DNA from: Burkholderiales bacterium Ga0077544
GTDB taxonomy: Bacteria > Pseudomonadota > Gammaproteobacteria > Burkholderiales > Burkholderiaceae_D
Length of the DNA stretch: 64,000 nucleotides
Reading direction: 5' to 3'
Assembly: GCA_001464355.1 (NCBI GenBank)
Contig: LNEU01000026.1
Coordinates: 62,001-126,000, forward strand
Under the pieces are notes generated by a model. The model was not told where the DNA came from, made no database searches, and saw only the letters and a list, made by a program, of their open reading frames with translations. Shown piece after piece: positions 28,338-36,525 of this stretch; positions within the stretch are counted from its first letter, which is position 1, and each line of letters starts with the position of its first letter. Made by a program: the position numbers and the translations under genes.

Positions 28338-29813
28338 CTATGGTTCGGCAGGCACAGCTACTGTGGATGACGTTGATGTCGGAATCGCTTCTGTCTCAGG
28401 CAGTCTGGCATCATCGCTGCGTCGTGCATTCAAATCTTTCAGCAAGCGCTGAAAGTCAGGCGAATCTTGCATCAACTCGGATGCTGCACCTCTTAAATCT
28501 GCCACCGTCTTTTTCGGAAGATACAAGGTAGTCTGTACATTCAGCAATTCCCTGCGCTTTTCTTCATCTTCCAGATTCTTGAGACCAATATTGATGTAAT
28601 ACACATCAGGAGCCTGCCGTTTATTTTTCAATGCTTCGATTTTGGCAGTTTGCTGCCACCTTTCTATCGAGGCCTGCATCGCAAGTTCAGATTCTTGCGT
28701 ATAACGTGAAATTGGAATGTCGCTGACCGCGCGGGCTACATCGCGGAAGCCAGGTACATCACCACTCAAATCTATTGTATGGTCCATATTGTTTTGTGCA
28801 TTCACCACAATCAATACCAGCTTGGTCATTTCATCCAGCCGGAAATCGCGACGTACGGCTTCACTACCGACCATGGTCTCCATATCCAGCATGCCGCGGA
28901 TACTCAGATTGTCGGCCAGACCGCCATCCAGCAAATGAATGAATGGTCTCTTATCTCTGTCGAGATAACTCAGCAATTCACGCGTGCGCGAACGTGCGGC
29001 AGCTACAGACCAGCCACCACCTTTACTTTTTTCCAGCGCACGCAAAGATTCTGGCACTTCGAAGTTGCAGCTACCAGCGTAATTCCACAATGTAATCGGT
29101 GAAAACACTAATGGCACTGCACTCGAAGCCGCGACGGCACGTGAGATCGGAAATTTGCTCAGATCCGAACAAATGAAATCGAAAGATTCCTGCATAAAAT
29201 CAAAGCGTCCGCCAGAGGACATATCCGTCGCGCTGATGACAACAAACGGCCCTTTGCGCTTGTTGATCAAGTCATTGAACGTCGCCTTGTTAAACAAGAC
29301 TTCGTCCAGTTGTTCTTCCAGCAAATCAGAACGTCCAAAACGCGGCGAAGAAAGACGCCATTGATTCGAGATTGAAATAACACGACTAAGAACTTTGTCG
29401 TCAAAATCCAGATTGAGAAATTTATCGTTGAACTCATTCAGCACACCTTCGCCATGCAAGCCATAGTAAGCAGCCAGAATTGAACCGCCTGATACACCAT
29501 AGACCAGATCAACTTCATCGAATAAACGTTCCGATTTGCCTTGCCACTCAAACTTGTTGCGTGCCAATTCTTCCAGCACGCCATAACCGAGTGCAGCGGA
29601 ACGTGCACCGCCGCCGGAAAACATCACGACCACAAACATTTTGCTGGCACCCGGCGCAAGATTTATCGACTGCACGCGATAACCACTATTCGGTGCGTAC
29701 ACCGCGTTTTGTTCATTGACGTGGTAATGCATCAGGCTGCAACCACTTGCCAACAAGGCAGCTGCTATCAAAGATGCTGTACGCAAAAAGGATGAATAAG
29801 ATGAGGTGTTCAT
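28338..29813 (-). CDS. Patatin-like phospholipase lipoprotein
   Basis: A 491-residue lipid acyl hydrolase with a lipobox (LASGC, Cys25), so it is probably anchored in the outer membrane or periplasm. The patatin catalytic parts are present: oxyanion loop FSGGGARSAALGYG, nucleophile elbow YGVSGGSILAAY, and the Asp of the dyad in LLDGGLADNLS. It lies upstream of the two-component genes on the same strand with a ten-base gap, so they may share a transcript, although no functional link to the gamma-glutamyltransferases is obvious. The ribosome site is weak. Confidence 0.9.
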   Translation of the reverse strand: MNTSSYSSFLRTASLIAAALLASGCSLMHYHVNEQNAVYAPNSGYRVQSINLAPGASKMFVVVMFSGGGARSAALGYGVLEELARNKFEWQGKSERLFDEVDLVYGVSGGSILAAYYGLHGEGVLNEFNDKFLNLDFDDKVLSRVISISNQWRLSSPRFGRSDLLEEQLDEVLFNKATFNDLINKRKGPFVVISATDMSSGGRFDFMQESFDFICSDLSKFPISRAVAASSAVPLVFSPITLWNYAGSCNFEVPESLRALEKSKGGGWSVAAARSRTRELLSYLDRDKRPFIHLLDGGLADNLSIRGMLDMETMVGSEAVRRDFRLDEMTKLVLIVVNAQNNMDHTIDLSGDVPGFRDVARAVSDIPISRYTQESELAMQASIERWQQTAKIEALKNKRQAPDVYYINIGLKNLEDEEKRRELLNVQTTLYLPKKTVADLRGAASELMQDSPDFQRLLKDLNARRSDDARLPETEAIPTSTSSTVAVPAEP

Positions 29814-30100
29814 GAGCTGGTGATTGTTGCAGAGATTTCAGTCGTTACTCAAATTGAACGTGCAACATTATATCGATGCCGGACAAAGAACCAGCATGGA
29901 TAATAAATCAGTCATTCATCCATTTAAAAACATTGCGTGCGAGGTCGCAATAGAAAACCCCGAAGAACGACGCATCATCACACAGATGAAACAAAGTGTA
30001 ACAACCGGAAATATCGTCAACCACATGTTCTGGCTGGCGTTAAGGGTAGTACGGATTACGAACGATCCGCACTTTTAAACAATATAAAGAGAGCATAACA

Positions 30101-30457
30101 ATGAACAAATTAATCGCTACCCTGGTTGCTGGTCTGTTTGCCTCCGTCGCTTTTGCACAAGCGCCAGCTCCAGTTACAAGCCCTACACCTGCCACTGTAA
30201 AGGCTGAAGTCAAAGCTGAAAAATCAGTAGCGAAAGCTGAAAAATCAGAAGCTAAAGTTGATGCCAAAGCAGACGCATCCGTTGCTAAAGTCGAAGCAAA
30301 AGCAGATGCATCAGTAGCTAAGGCAGATGCAAAAGCAGATGCGTCGAAAGAAAAAGCACACGCTAAAGCAGCGCAGAAAAAAGCCAAAGCACATGCCAAC
30401 ACCGTAGAGACAAAAGCAGAAGCCGCTGCTGATGTAAAAGCATCGACTGCAAAATAA
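30101..30457 (+). CDS. Exported Ala/Lys-rich repetitive protein
   Basis: A 118-residue protein with a clear signal peptide (cleavage after SVAFA, residue 19), then a short Pro/Ala stretch and about 85 residues made almost only of Ala, Lys, Asp, Glu, Val and Ser in repeats such as VDAKADASVAK and ADAKADAS. The composition resembles histone-H1-like proteins, but the signal peptide places it in the periplasm, where it probably forms a long charged helix. A terminator follows. A decayed relative may exist at 20864-21018. No family or function is recognised. Confidence 0.8.
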   Translation: MNKLIATLVAGLFASVAFAQAPAPVTSPTPATVKAEVKAEKSVAKAEKSEAKVDAKADASVAKVEAKADASVAKADAKADASKEKAHAKAAQKKAKAHANTVETKAEAAADVKASTAK

Positions 30458-30465
30458 TCTGAAAT

Positions 30466-30492
30466 AAAAAGACAGGCTGGTCCTGTCTTTTA
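30466..30492 (+). terminator. Intrinsic terminator
   Basis: GACAGG (30471-30476) pairs with CCTGTC (30482-30487), with A5 before and TTTT after. It follows the Ala/Lys-rich gene and closely resembles the hairpin at 20991-21018. Confidence 0.8.
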
Positions 30493-30532
30493 TCAGCAGC
30501 TGTTCGATGTTTTGTTCGGATAGTTGCCTTTT

Positions 30533-30567
30533 CGCCCGCACCACCTTGACGGTATGCGGGCGTTTTC
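30533..30567 (+). terminator. Second intrinsic terminator-like hairpin
   Basis: CGCCCGCA (30533-30540) pairs perfectly with TGCGGGCG (30555-30562), followed by TTTTC. It lies about 40 bases after the first terminator; either a back-up terminator or the end of a short untranslated RNA could explain it. Confidence 0.6.
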
Positions 30568-30721
30568 TATTCACACTCGCTACATGAGCGATTGCAACCC
30601 GACTTGCCAAGAACAAAAAGAAATCGCATCATCATGATAAAGTTGCTTGCAAGCACAAAACCTGCAGGCTAAGGGATGCACTATTCCGCTGTTTCCAACA
30701 CCCGATCTGAAGCTACACAAG

Positions 30722-31660
30722 ATGACCGACACTGCAAAAAAAATGGAAACCGACAGCGCAGTCTATAAAACCCTGCTTGAATCGACTAAAGCGATTCCAT
30801 GGAAAATAGACTGGAAAAGCATGACTTTCGCCTATATCGGCCCGCAGATTGAAGCACTGCTCGGCTGGACGCCTGAAAGCTGGGTCAGCGCACAAGACTG
30901 GGCCGAAAGGATGCATCCCGAAGATCGCGAATGGGTCGTCAATTTTTGCGTATCGCAATCCAAAGCAGGCACCGATCACGAAGCCGACTATCGCGCAATC
31001 ACCAAGGACGGCAATTATGTGTGGATACGCGATGTGGTGCACGTAGTGCGTGATCAGGCTGGTGAAGTGGAGGCACTGATCGGATTCATGTTCGATATCA
31101 GCGAACGCAAGAAAACCGAAGCCAAACTGGTCGACCTGCAAAAAGAGCTGGAAGCGCTTTCCTTCAAGGACGGATTGACCGGCGTCGCAAACCGCCGCAT
31201 GTTCGATTCCATTCTGGAAGCAGAATGGACCAATGCCAGATTGAACCATCAGCCACTATCCATCATCATGCTGGATATCGATTATTTCAAACAGTACAAC
31301 GATCACTACGGGCATATTCAGGGAGATGATTGTCTGAGGCGCGTCGCCAAGACCTTGAGTTCCGCAACCAGATCGCGCGACTTTTTTGCCCGCTTTGGCG
31401 GAGAAGAATTCATGCTAGTGTTGCCGGAAACCGATGAGCAGGATGCCATCAATATTGCCGAACGATGCCGCACCTTGATCTGCAAGGAAAGAATCCCGCA
31501 TGAAAAATCCGAAGTCATTCCCATGGTCACCGTGAGCCTCGGCGTCGGCACCATTATCCCGTCAGAAAAAGATGATTCGATCAAGTTTATCGAGGAAGTG
31601 GACAAGCGTTTATACCGTGCTAAACAGCGTGGCAGAAACTGCATTGCCAACGACCATTAA
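30722..31660 (+). CDS. PAS-GGDEF diguanylate cyclase
   Basis: Soluble 312-residue c-di-GMP synthase. The PAS/PAC sensor covers about residues 20-135 (WKSMTFAYIGPQIEALLGW, GFMFDISERKKTEAKL), then a coiled linker and a GGDEF domain from KDGLTGVANRRMFD. The active site is GGEEF (RFGGEEFMLVL) with the inhibitory site RSRD five residues before. ATG 30722 (MTDTAKKMETD) is preferred; the frame is open to a TTG at 30647. Its stop is two bases from the convergent YceI gene stop. Confidence 0.92.
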   Translation: MTDTAKKMETDSAVYKTLLESTKAIPWKIDWKSMTFAYIGPQIEALLGWTPESWVSAQDWAERMHPEDREWVVNFCVSQSKAGTDHEADYRAITKDGNYVWIRDVVHVVRDQAGEVEALIGFMFDISERKKTEAKLVDLQKELEALSFKDGLTGVANRRMFDSILEAEWTNARLNHQPLSIIMLDIDYFKQYNDHYGHIQGDDCLRRVAKTLSSATRSRDFFARFGGEEFMLVLPETDEQDAINIAERCRTLICKERIPHEKSEVIPMVTVSLGVGTIIPSEKDDSIKFIEEVDKRLYRAKQRGRNCIANDH

Positions 31661-31662
31661 TG

Positions 31663-32382
31663 CTACTTCTTGATTGTGTCGGCCACGATACGAAAGCGCA
31701 AATCCAGCCTGTCCTGCACCTGAATCGCACCGTTCAAGATCGAAAACGGCACGATGCCAAAATCGCTTTGATTGAACTGCATTTTCCCGCTGACGATCAG
31801 CCGCTCTGATGTGGCTCGCAACTCCGCCGGAACCTCAAACCAACGGGTAATCCCATGCAAGGTAATAGACACACGTAACTCCGTGTCTGTGGCATGTTTG
31901 CGTTCGATATGCATCAGCGCGACTGGATACTGTTGCACATCCAGAACCTTGTTCAGCATATTACGGCGCGTACCCTCGATATCATCCTGCGTCGGTTGAC
32001 TGGCAAATCCCGCTTCGACCCGTAACGCAGCTTCGTCAATAACCAGTTTTTCCAGCGACACAGACAAATCAGCAATTCCATCCTGCGGCGAAACGAAACC
32101 TGCAACATCATGACTTGCCACCACATGATCATGGCCAAACCGTGCAAATGGACCGGCACGACGAACTTCAAGCACCAGCAATGATTGCTGTGGATTGACG
32201 CGCAATATCGTTTTTCCCTGCGCTGCCGCCTGCAGATAATAACTTTCCGTCAAATTCCTGCCAGCTGTCTCACTTTGTACAGGCTGCCTTCGCGCCGTAT
32301 CCGGGACGCATGCGGCGAGCAAGCCCGCGCATACAGCAAGCAAGATGACTTTGCACATTTTTTGATAGGTGAATATCTTCAT
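31663..32382 (-). CDS. YceI-domain lipoprotein
   Basis: A 239-residue exported protein. The N-terminus shows a signal with lipobox LLAAC (Cys25), so it is likely lipid-anchored. The YceI-like beta-barrel, a lipocalin-like polyisoprenoid-binding fold, spans about residues 60-237 (RFGHDHVVASHDVAGFVS, VSITLHGITRWFEVPAEL, MQFNQSDFGIVPFSILNG). The frame runs far upstream, but ATG 32382 gives the signal peptide directly. It is convergent with the PAS-GGDEF gene. The bound ligand is unknown. Confidence 0.87.
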   Translation of the reverse strand: MKIFTYQKMCKVILLAVCAGLLAACVPDTARRQPVQSETAGRNLTESYYLQAAAQGKTILRVNPQQSLLVLEVRRAGPFARFGHDHVVASHDVAGFVSPQDGIADLSVSLEKLVIDEAALRVEAGFASQPTQDDIEGTRRNMLNKVLDVQQYPVALMHIERKHATDTELRVSITLHGITRWFEVPAELRATSERLIVSGKMQFNQSDFGIVPFSILNGAIQVQDRLDLRFRIVADTIKK

Positions 32383-32509
32383 TTTTTCGTTTGATGCGCG
32401 TGAACACTGGGCTGTAACCATATGGCAGATGGCGGATGGATATGCACTAGTTTCATTCAGCTTGCGATAAGCAATCCATTCCGTGTACTTTGAAAGGTAA
32501 TATAACCGA

Positions 32510-33190
32510 ATGCCATTTTTGTCATGCCTTCTTCTTTTTCCTCGCGCCGAATATAGTGCAGCCAACCGGCTGCATCTGATCCCGGTACGGGTTTTCCATG
32601 CTGTTTTTTTGATGCTGCTGTGGGTAGGAGGCAATGCGCAGGCAGCAAACGAAGCACATGCAAGTAGTCAGTTTTCAGTAGATGCCACACGTTATGGCGA
32701 GGCTGTGCAAGTTAAAGTACGCACCACGGTCAAGGCGCCATTGGCATTGATATGGGCAACATTGACTGACTACGACCATTTGGCGCAATTCATTCCCGGC
32801 ATGAAAACAAGCCGCTTGGTTGAGCGACGAGGCCAGACCGCGATCATCGAGCAATCCGGTTATGCGCATTTGTGGTTCTTTCGCTTTCCAATAGACGTCA
32901 CAGTAGAAGCGACAGAACAACCTTTTTCCGCTATTCACATCCGCCTGTTGAAAGGCAATCTGAAACGCCTGGAAGGCCATTACGAAATTGAAAGAATAGC
33001 TGATGACCACTACGCGTTGCGCTGGTCGGGAACGATAGAACCGGATGTTGTGGTACCGGGTTTTCTGGCGGTAGATCTGATGCGGAAAAATATTTCTGAG
33101 CAGTTTCTGGGTATGGTGAATGAAATAACCCGACGTGCTGCACTGATCGCACCTCCTCAGCCCATTGAGCCGGATACGCTGTCTCACTGA
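32510..33190 (+). CDS. Exported SRPBCC (START/polyketide-cyclase-like) protein
   Basis: A 226-residue protein. A hydrophobic signal-like stretch (FHAVFLMLLWVGGNAQA, about residues 29-45) is followed by a helix-grip domain (VRTTVKAPLALIWATLTDYD, FIPGMKTSRLVERRGQTAII, PGFLAVDLMRKNISEQFLGM) of the COQ10/RatA/START kind, which binds hydrophobic ligands. The start is uncertain: ATG 32510 leaves a long region before the signal, and an ATG at 32612 lies inside it. It is divergent from the YceI gene; YceI and START proteins both handle lipid-like ligands, which may be chance. Confidence 0.75.
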   Translation: MPFLSCLLLFPRAEYSAANRLHLIPVRVFHAVFLMLLWVGGNAQAANEAHASSQFSVDATRYGEAVQVKVRTTVKAPLALIWATLTDYDHLAQFIPGMKTSRLVERRGQTAIIEQSGYAHLWFFRFPIDVTVEATEQPFSAIHIRLLKGNLKRLEGHYEIERIADDHYALRWSGTIEPDVVVPGFLAVDLMRKNISEQFLGMVNEITRRAALIAPPQPIEPDTLSH

Positions 33191-33364
33191 TCGCCATTGC
33201 AGCAAGCCACGAGCTGATAAATCTTTTTTATACACATCAACCCAAGCTTGCATAACGGCACAAGCGCAGGTGTCGATTAAAATGCTGGTTCAGTAGCAAA
33301 ATGCGCGATCGTGAAGACCCCGTCTTGTAGCGCCGCAGATGCAGCTTCCTAACACCTGAACCCG

Positions 33365-34432
33365 ATGACCTCCTCCATTACGTCCGACGCACCCGCTGCA
33401 GCGCGCCCCAACACAATTAGCAGGGAAGTCCTCACCGCCGCCGAGGATTATCTTCGCGACGTACTGGCAATCGCTATCGAGTACAAGACCGAGCACGCGG
33501 CATTGATCGTCTTCGACACTCACTGCGAGCTTTCCCTTGCATTGACCGAAGCCTATAGACGCTGTCTGCCCGAAGCGACCTTTATCGACTTTGATACCGT
33601 GCCCGCTGAAAGCATACTTGCCGCCTTTGCGAAGCTTGAGGCAAAAGATCTGGTGGTACTGATTCAATCAACCAACTTCCGGTTGGAAGCATTTCGCATA
33701 CGGATAGAACTCTTCAAACGAGAGCTCAAAGTGATTGAACATCCGCATTTATCAAGGATGACAGGCCAACAAGCGCTTTACTACATAGACTCACTCGCCT
33801 ACGACCCAGCCTACTATCGCGGCGTCGGTCGTGCATTAAAAGCGCGTATCGATAATGCGAGCTTTGGCGTAGTCGACAGCGGTGGTGAGCGCCTGGTGTT
33901 TGCGTCTCCGTTCGAATCCGCAAAACTGAATATCGGCGACTACAGCGAGATGACGAATGTCGGCGGACAGTTTCCAATCGGCGAAGTATTCACTGAAGCG
34001 CAGGATCTGGAAGCGGTGAACGGCCGCGTGCGTATTTTCGTTTTTGGCGATACGGCATTTCAAGTCAATCAACCGGAGAAGCCCATCACGCTGGTCATCG
34101 ACAAGGGACGTGTAACAGATGTGATCGATTCCACCCCCGAGTTCGATCAGGTCATTGCCAATATCCGTGCTGACGAGGGAGAAGTCTGGTTGCGCGAGCT
34201 GGGCTTCGGCATGAACCGGGCATTCTCGCAGACCAGAACGGTATGTGATATCGGCACATACGAGCGCATGTGCGGCATCCATCTTTCACTGGGCGCTAAA
34301 CACGGCGTCTACAACAAGCCACAGATCAAACGCGCAACGGCACGCTATCACGTTGATGTTTTTGCGGTAACTGAAGCTGTCTATCTCGACGACGATCTTG
34401 TCTATAGCGATGGCGCGTGGCAAGTCGGATAA
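33365..34432 (+). CDS. M29 (thermophilic aminopeptidase T/AmpS)-like protein
   Basis: A 355-residue protein that resembles the COG2309 metallo-aminopeptidases, best in its C-terminal half: NVGGQFPIGEVFTEAQ, EVWLRELGFGMNRAF, ERMCGIHLSLGAKHG and ARYHVDVF contain Glu, Glu, His, His and Asp in the order of the family's metal ligands. The N-terminal half (LIVFDTHCELSLALTEAY) is less conserved. Relatives are near 400 residues, so this is somewhat short. No partner gene is apparent. A strong terminator follows. Substrate and activity are not known. Confidence 0.55.
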   Translation: MTSSITSDAPAAARPNTISREVLTAAEDYLRDVLAIAIEYKTEHAALIVFDTHCELSLALTEAYRRCLPEATFIDFDTVPAESILAAFAKLEAKDLVVLIQSTNFRLEAFRIRIELFKRELKVIEHPHLSRMTGQQALYYIDSLAYDPAYYRGVGRALKARIDNASFGVVDSGGERLVFASPFESAKLNIGDYSEMTNVGGQFPIGEVFTEAQDLEAVNGRVRIFVFGDTAFQVNQPEKPITLVIDKGRVTDVIDSTPEFDQVIANIRADEGEVWLRELGFGMNRAFSQTRTVCDIGTYERMCGIHLSLGAKHGVYNKPQIKRATARYHVDVFAVTEAVYLDDDLVYSDGAWQVG

Positions 34433-34473
34433 CAAGGTAGACATCCGCGAATATTTTGCACAATACACATGCG

Positions 34474-34509
34474 AAAAAAGCGAACTTGCCGATGCAAGTT
34501 CGCTTTTTT
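34474..34509. terminator. Strong bidirectional terminator
   Basis: GCGAACTTGC (34480-34489) and GCAAGTTCGC (34494-34503) form a perfect ten-bp stem with a four-base loop, flanked by A6 and T6. It serves both the M29-like gene and the convergent ohr gene. Confidence 0.93.
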
Positions 34510-34530
34510 ATTTGATATCTACCCGACTGG

Positions 34531-34956
34531 TCAGATCAAAGTCAAAGTGACATCGATATTACCGCGTGTTGCATTGGAATATGGGCAAACGATATGCGCT
34601 TTTTCAACCAGCGCCTCGGCTACCGCACGATCAAGTCCAGGCAGAGATATCTTCAACTCAACTTCGATACCAAAGCCGGTTGGAATTTGGCCGATGCCTA
34701 CATTTCCTTGCACATTTGCATCTTGTGGGAAGGCGATTTTTTCACGTGCAGAAACGAACTTCATTGCTCCCAAAAAGCAGGCTGAATAACCTGCAGCAAA
34801 CAATTGCTCAGGATTCGTGACTGCGCCACCGGCACCGCCCAATTCTTTCGGTGTACCCAGTTTGACATCCAGTACGCCATCGGATGACACGGCACGGCCG
34901 TCACGGCCACCGGTTGCAGTTGCTTGAGCGCGGTAAAGGACTTTTTCGATCGACAT
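34531..34956 (-). CDS. ohr: Organic hydroperoxide resistance protein Ohr
   Basis: Thiol peroxidase of the OsmC/Ohr family, 141 residues, reducing organic hydroperoxides with lipoyl partners in the cytosol. The peroxidatic Cys60 lies in [10 protein letters not shown] and the resolving Cys124 in [14 protein letters not shown], both diagnostic of the Ohr branch. AGGAGAATTACC precedes the ATG. The gene is downstream of and co-oriented with ohrR, with an operator-like site in between. Confidence 0.95.
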   Translation of the reverse strand: MSIEKVLYRAQATATGGRDGRAVSSDGVLDVKLGTPKELGGAGGAVTNPEQLFAAGYSACFLGAMKFVSAREKIAFPQDANVQGNVGIGQIPTGFGIEVELKISLPGLDRAVAEALVEKAHIVCPYSNATRGNIDVTLTLI

Positions 34957-35046
34957 GGTAATTCTCCTGAAGGTTGATTCATTTAAAAGTTCAGCGATTT
35001 GATTTGACCGGCTCGCCGCCGCACCGGATTAATATAGATAACTACT

Positions 35047-35059
35047 AAATAGCGCGCTA
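35047..35059. promoter_or_regulatory. OhrR-type operator upstream of ohr
   Basis: AAATAGCGCGCTA contains the perfect palindrome TAGCGCGCTA within an AT-rich setting, about 90 bases upstream of ohr. The reverse complement of the site at 35583-35595 differs from it at one base, which supports common recognition by OhrR. Confidence 0.65.
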
Positions 35060-35111
35060 CTTAAATTATATTTTTACAAATAATGACTACATCACTTACT
35101 AACAAAATCAT

Positions 35112-35567
35112 TTATGCGTTGTTTGCCAGTTTGGTGCGTAAGGCAATCAACTGCTCTTTCATAGCTATCACTTCATCCAGATCGCATTCAGTCGCGCAAA
35201 ACACTCCATTTTGCACATCCGCCGCCTTGACTCTCAAAGCATCACCACTTTTGGTCAGCGTGATAATGACCTGACGTTCATCATTCACCGCACGTACACG
35301 TGTAATCAATGCTGCTACTTCCATCCGTTTAAGCAATGGCGTCAGTGTTGCAGAATCAAGAAACAAACGCTCGCCGATATCCGACACCGTCAACTCGTTC
35401 TGCTCCCACAACACCATCATCACAAGGTACTGTGAGTATGTAAGCCCCAGCTTGGGAAGCAACTTGCGATAGACCTTGCTCATGGCAAGCGATGTCGAAT
35501 ACAGCGCGAAACAAAGCTGGTTATCCAGTTTGGGAGCAACGTCGGTTTTGCCTGATTTCGATTTCAT
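35112..35567 (-). CDS. ohrR: MarR-family peroxide-sensing repressor OhrR
   Basis: A 151-residue winged-helix repressor. The reactive Cys19 in [13 protein letters not shown] and the following tyrosines ([20 protein letters not shown]) are typical of OhrR, where oxidation by organic peroxides releases DNA. The wing region reads [19 protein letters not shown]. The frame is open much further upstream, but ATG 35567 gives the family N-terminus. ohr lies downstream on the same strand, and similar palindromic sites precede both genes, so it should repress both. Confidence 0.93.
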   Translation of the reverse strand: MKSKSGKTDVAPKLDNQLCFALYSTSLAMSKVYRKLLPKLGLTYSQYLVMMVLWEQNELTVSDIGERLFLDSATLTPLLKRMEVAALITRVRAVNDERQVIITLTKSGDALRVKAADVQNGVFCATECDLDEVIAMKEQLIALRTKLANNA

Positions 35568-35582
35568 GAAATGAATAATATA

Positions 35583-35595
35583 TAGCGCACTATTT
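35583..35595. promoter_or_regulatory. OhrR-type operator upstream of ohrR
   Basis: TAGCGCACTATTT, the reverse complement AAATAGTGCGCTA, matches the site before ohr at all but one base. It lies 16 bases before the ohrR start, fitting autorepression. Confidence 0.62.
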
Positions 35596-35774
35596 AATTG
35601 CAAGCTATTTTTAAAAATAATTTTAGTTTCACGTGCCTTACCCTCTCTAGATGACCGCCCATGCTCTTGAATTGTGTGTCGCGCGGTACAATACGCGCCG
35701 CACGCTCTATTCCAAGACTCACCTTTGCATTCTTGGCAATATCCGTATTTATTCCAGCATATAAGATATCCAGC

Positions 35775-36491
35775 ATGACCGATCACGCATCCGACGACGC
35801 CAAAAAACCTCTTTTTTACGATCCGACCGACCATCGCATACGCAGCTTCGTGACGCGCGCTGGCCGTCTGTCGACCGCCCAAGGTCGTGCGATTGAAGAG
35901 CTGGGGCCAAAGTTTTTTATTCCTTACGAAAAGTCATCGCTGGATATCGATCAGGCCTTTGAGCGGAGCGCACCGACGATTTTTGAAATCGGTTTTGGCA
36001 TGGGCGAGACAACGGCAAAAATCGCAACCGGCATGCCAGAGAAAAACTTCATCGGTGTGGAAGTCCACAATCCTGGCGTCGGTAGTTTGCTCAAACAGAT
36101 AGGTGAACAGGAATTAAAAAACCTGCGCGTCATTCAGCACGATGCATTTGAAGTCTTGACCAACATGATTCCACCTGAATCACTGGCAGGCGTGCATGTA
36201 TTCTTCCCCGATCCATGGCACAAGGCCCGCCACAACAAGCGCCGCCTGATTCAGTCGCCATTGGTTGCCCTGCTTTCATCGCGCATTAAAAAAGGCGGCT
36301 ATATTCACTGTGCCACCGATTGGCAGGAATATGCAGAACAGATGCTGGAAGTGTTGAGTGCAGAACCGACCTTGCGCAATACGGCAGATGGCTATGCGCC
36401 ACGTCCGGATTACCGGCCAGTTACGAAGTTTGAAAATCGCGGTTTGAAACTGGGCCACGGTGTGTGGGATCTGGTGTTCCGGAAAGAATAG
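35775..36491 (+). CDS. trmB: tRNA (guanine-N7-)-methyltransferase TrmB
   Basis: SAM-dependent enzyme that forms m7G46 in tRNA, 238 residues. The SAM-binding motif is [15 protein letters not shown] and the TrmB signature is [17 protein letters not shown], with the C-terminal [18 protein letters not shown]. The open frame begins at 35661, but ATG 35775 ([11 protein letters not shown]) gives normal length. It is divergent from ohrR with about 207 bases between, and convergent with the next diguanylate cyclase gene. Confidence 0.96.
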   Translation: MTDHASDDAKKPLFYDPTDHRIRSFVTRAGRLSTAQGRAIEELGPKFFIPYEKSSLDIDQAFERSAPTIFEIGFGMGETTAKIATGMPEKNFIGVEVHNPGVGSLLKQIGEQELKNLRVIQHDAFEVLTNMIPPESLAGVHVFFPDPWHKARHNKRRLIQSPLVALLSSRIKKGGYIHCATDWQEYAEQMLEVLSAEPTLRNTADGYAPRPDYRPVTKFENRGLKLGHGVWDLVFRKE

Positions 36492-36525
36492 CCTGGGAAT
36501 GCGAAGCGGCATGAAATGCAGACCG

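Noticed and set aside
29824-30078. 84-codon plus-strand frame upstream of the Ala/Lys-rich gene
   Set aside because: No ribosome site, no similarity in style to known proteins, and it lies in the likely promoter region of two divergent genes.
32510-33190. RatA-type toxin
   Set aside because: The START domain is preceded by an export signal, whereas RatA is cytoplasmic; kept as a generic SRPBCC protein.
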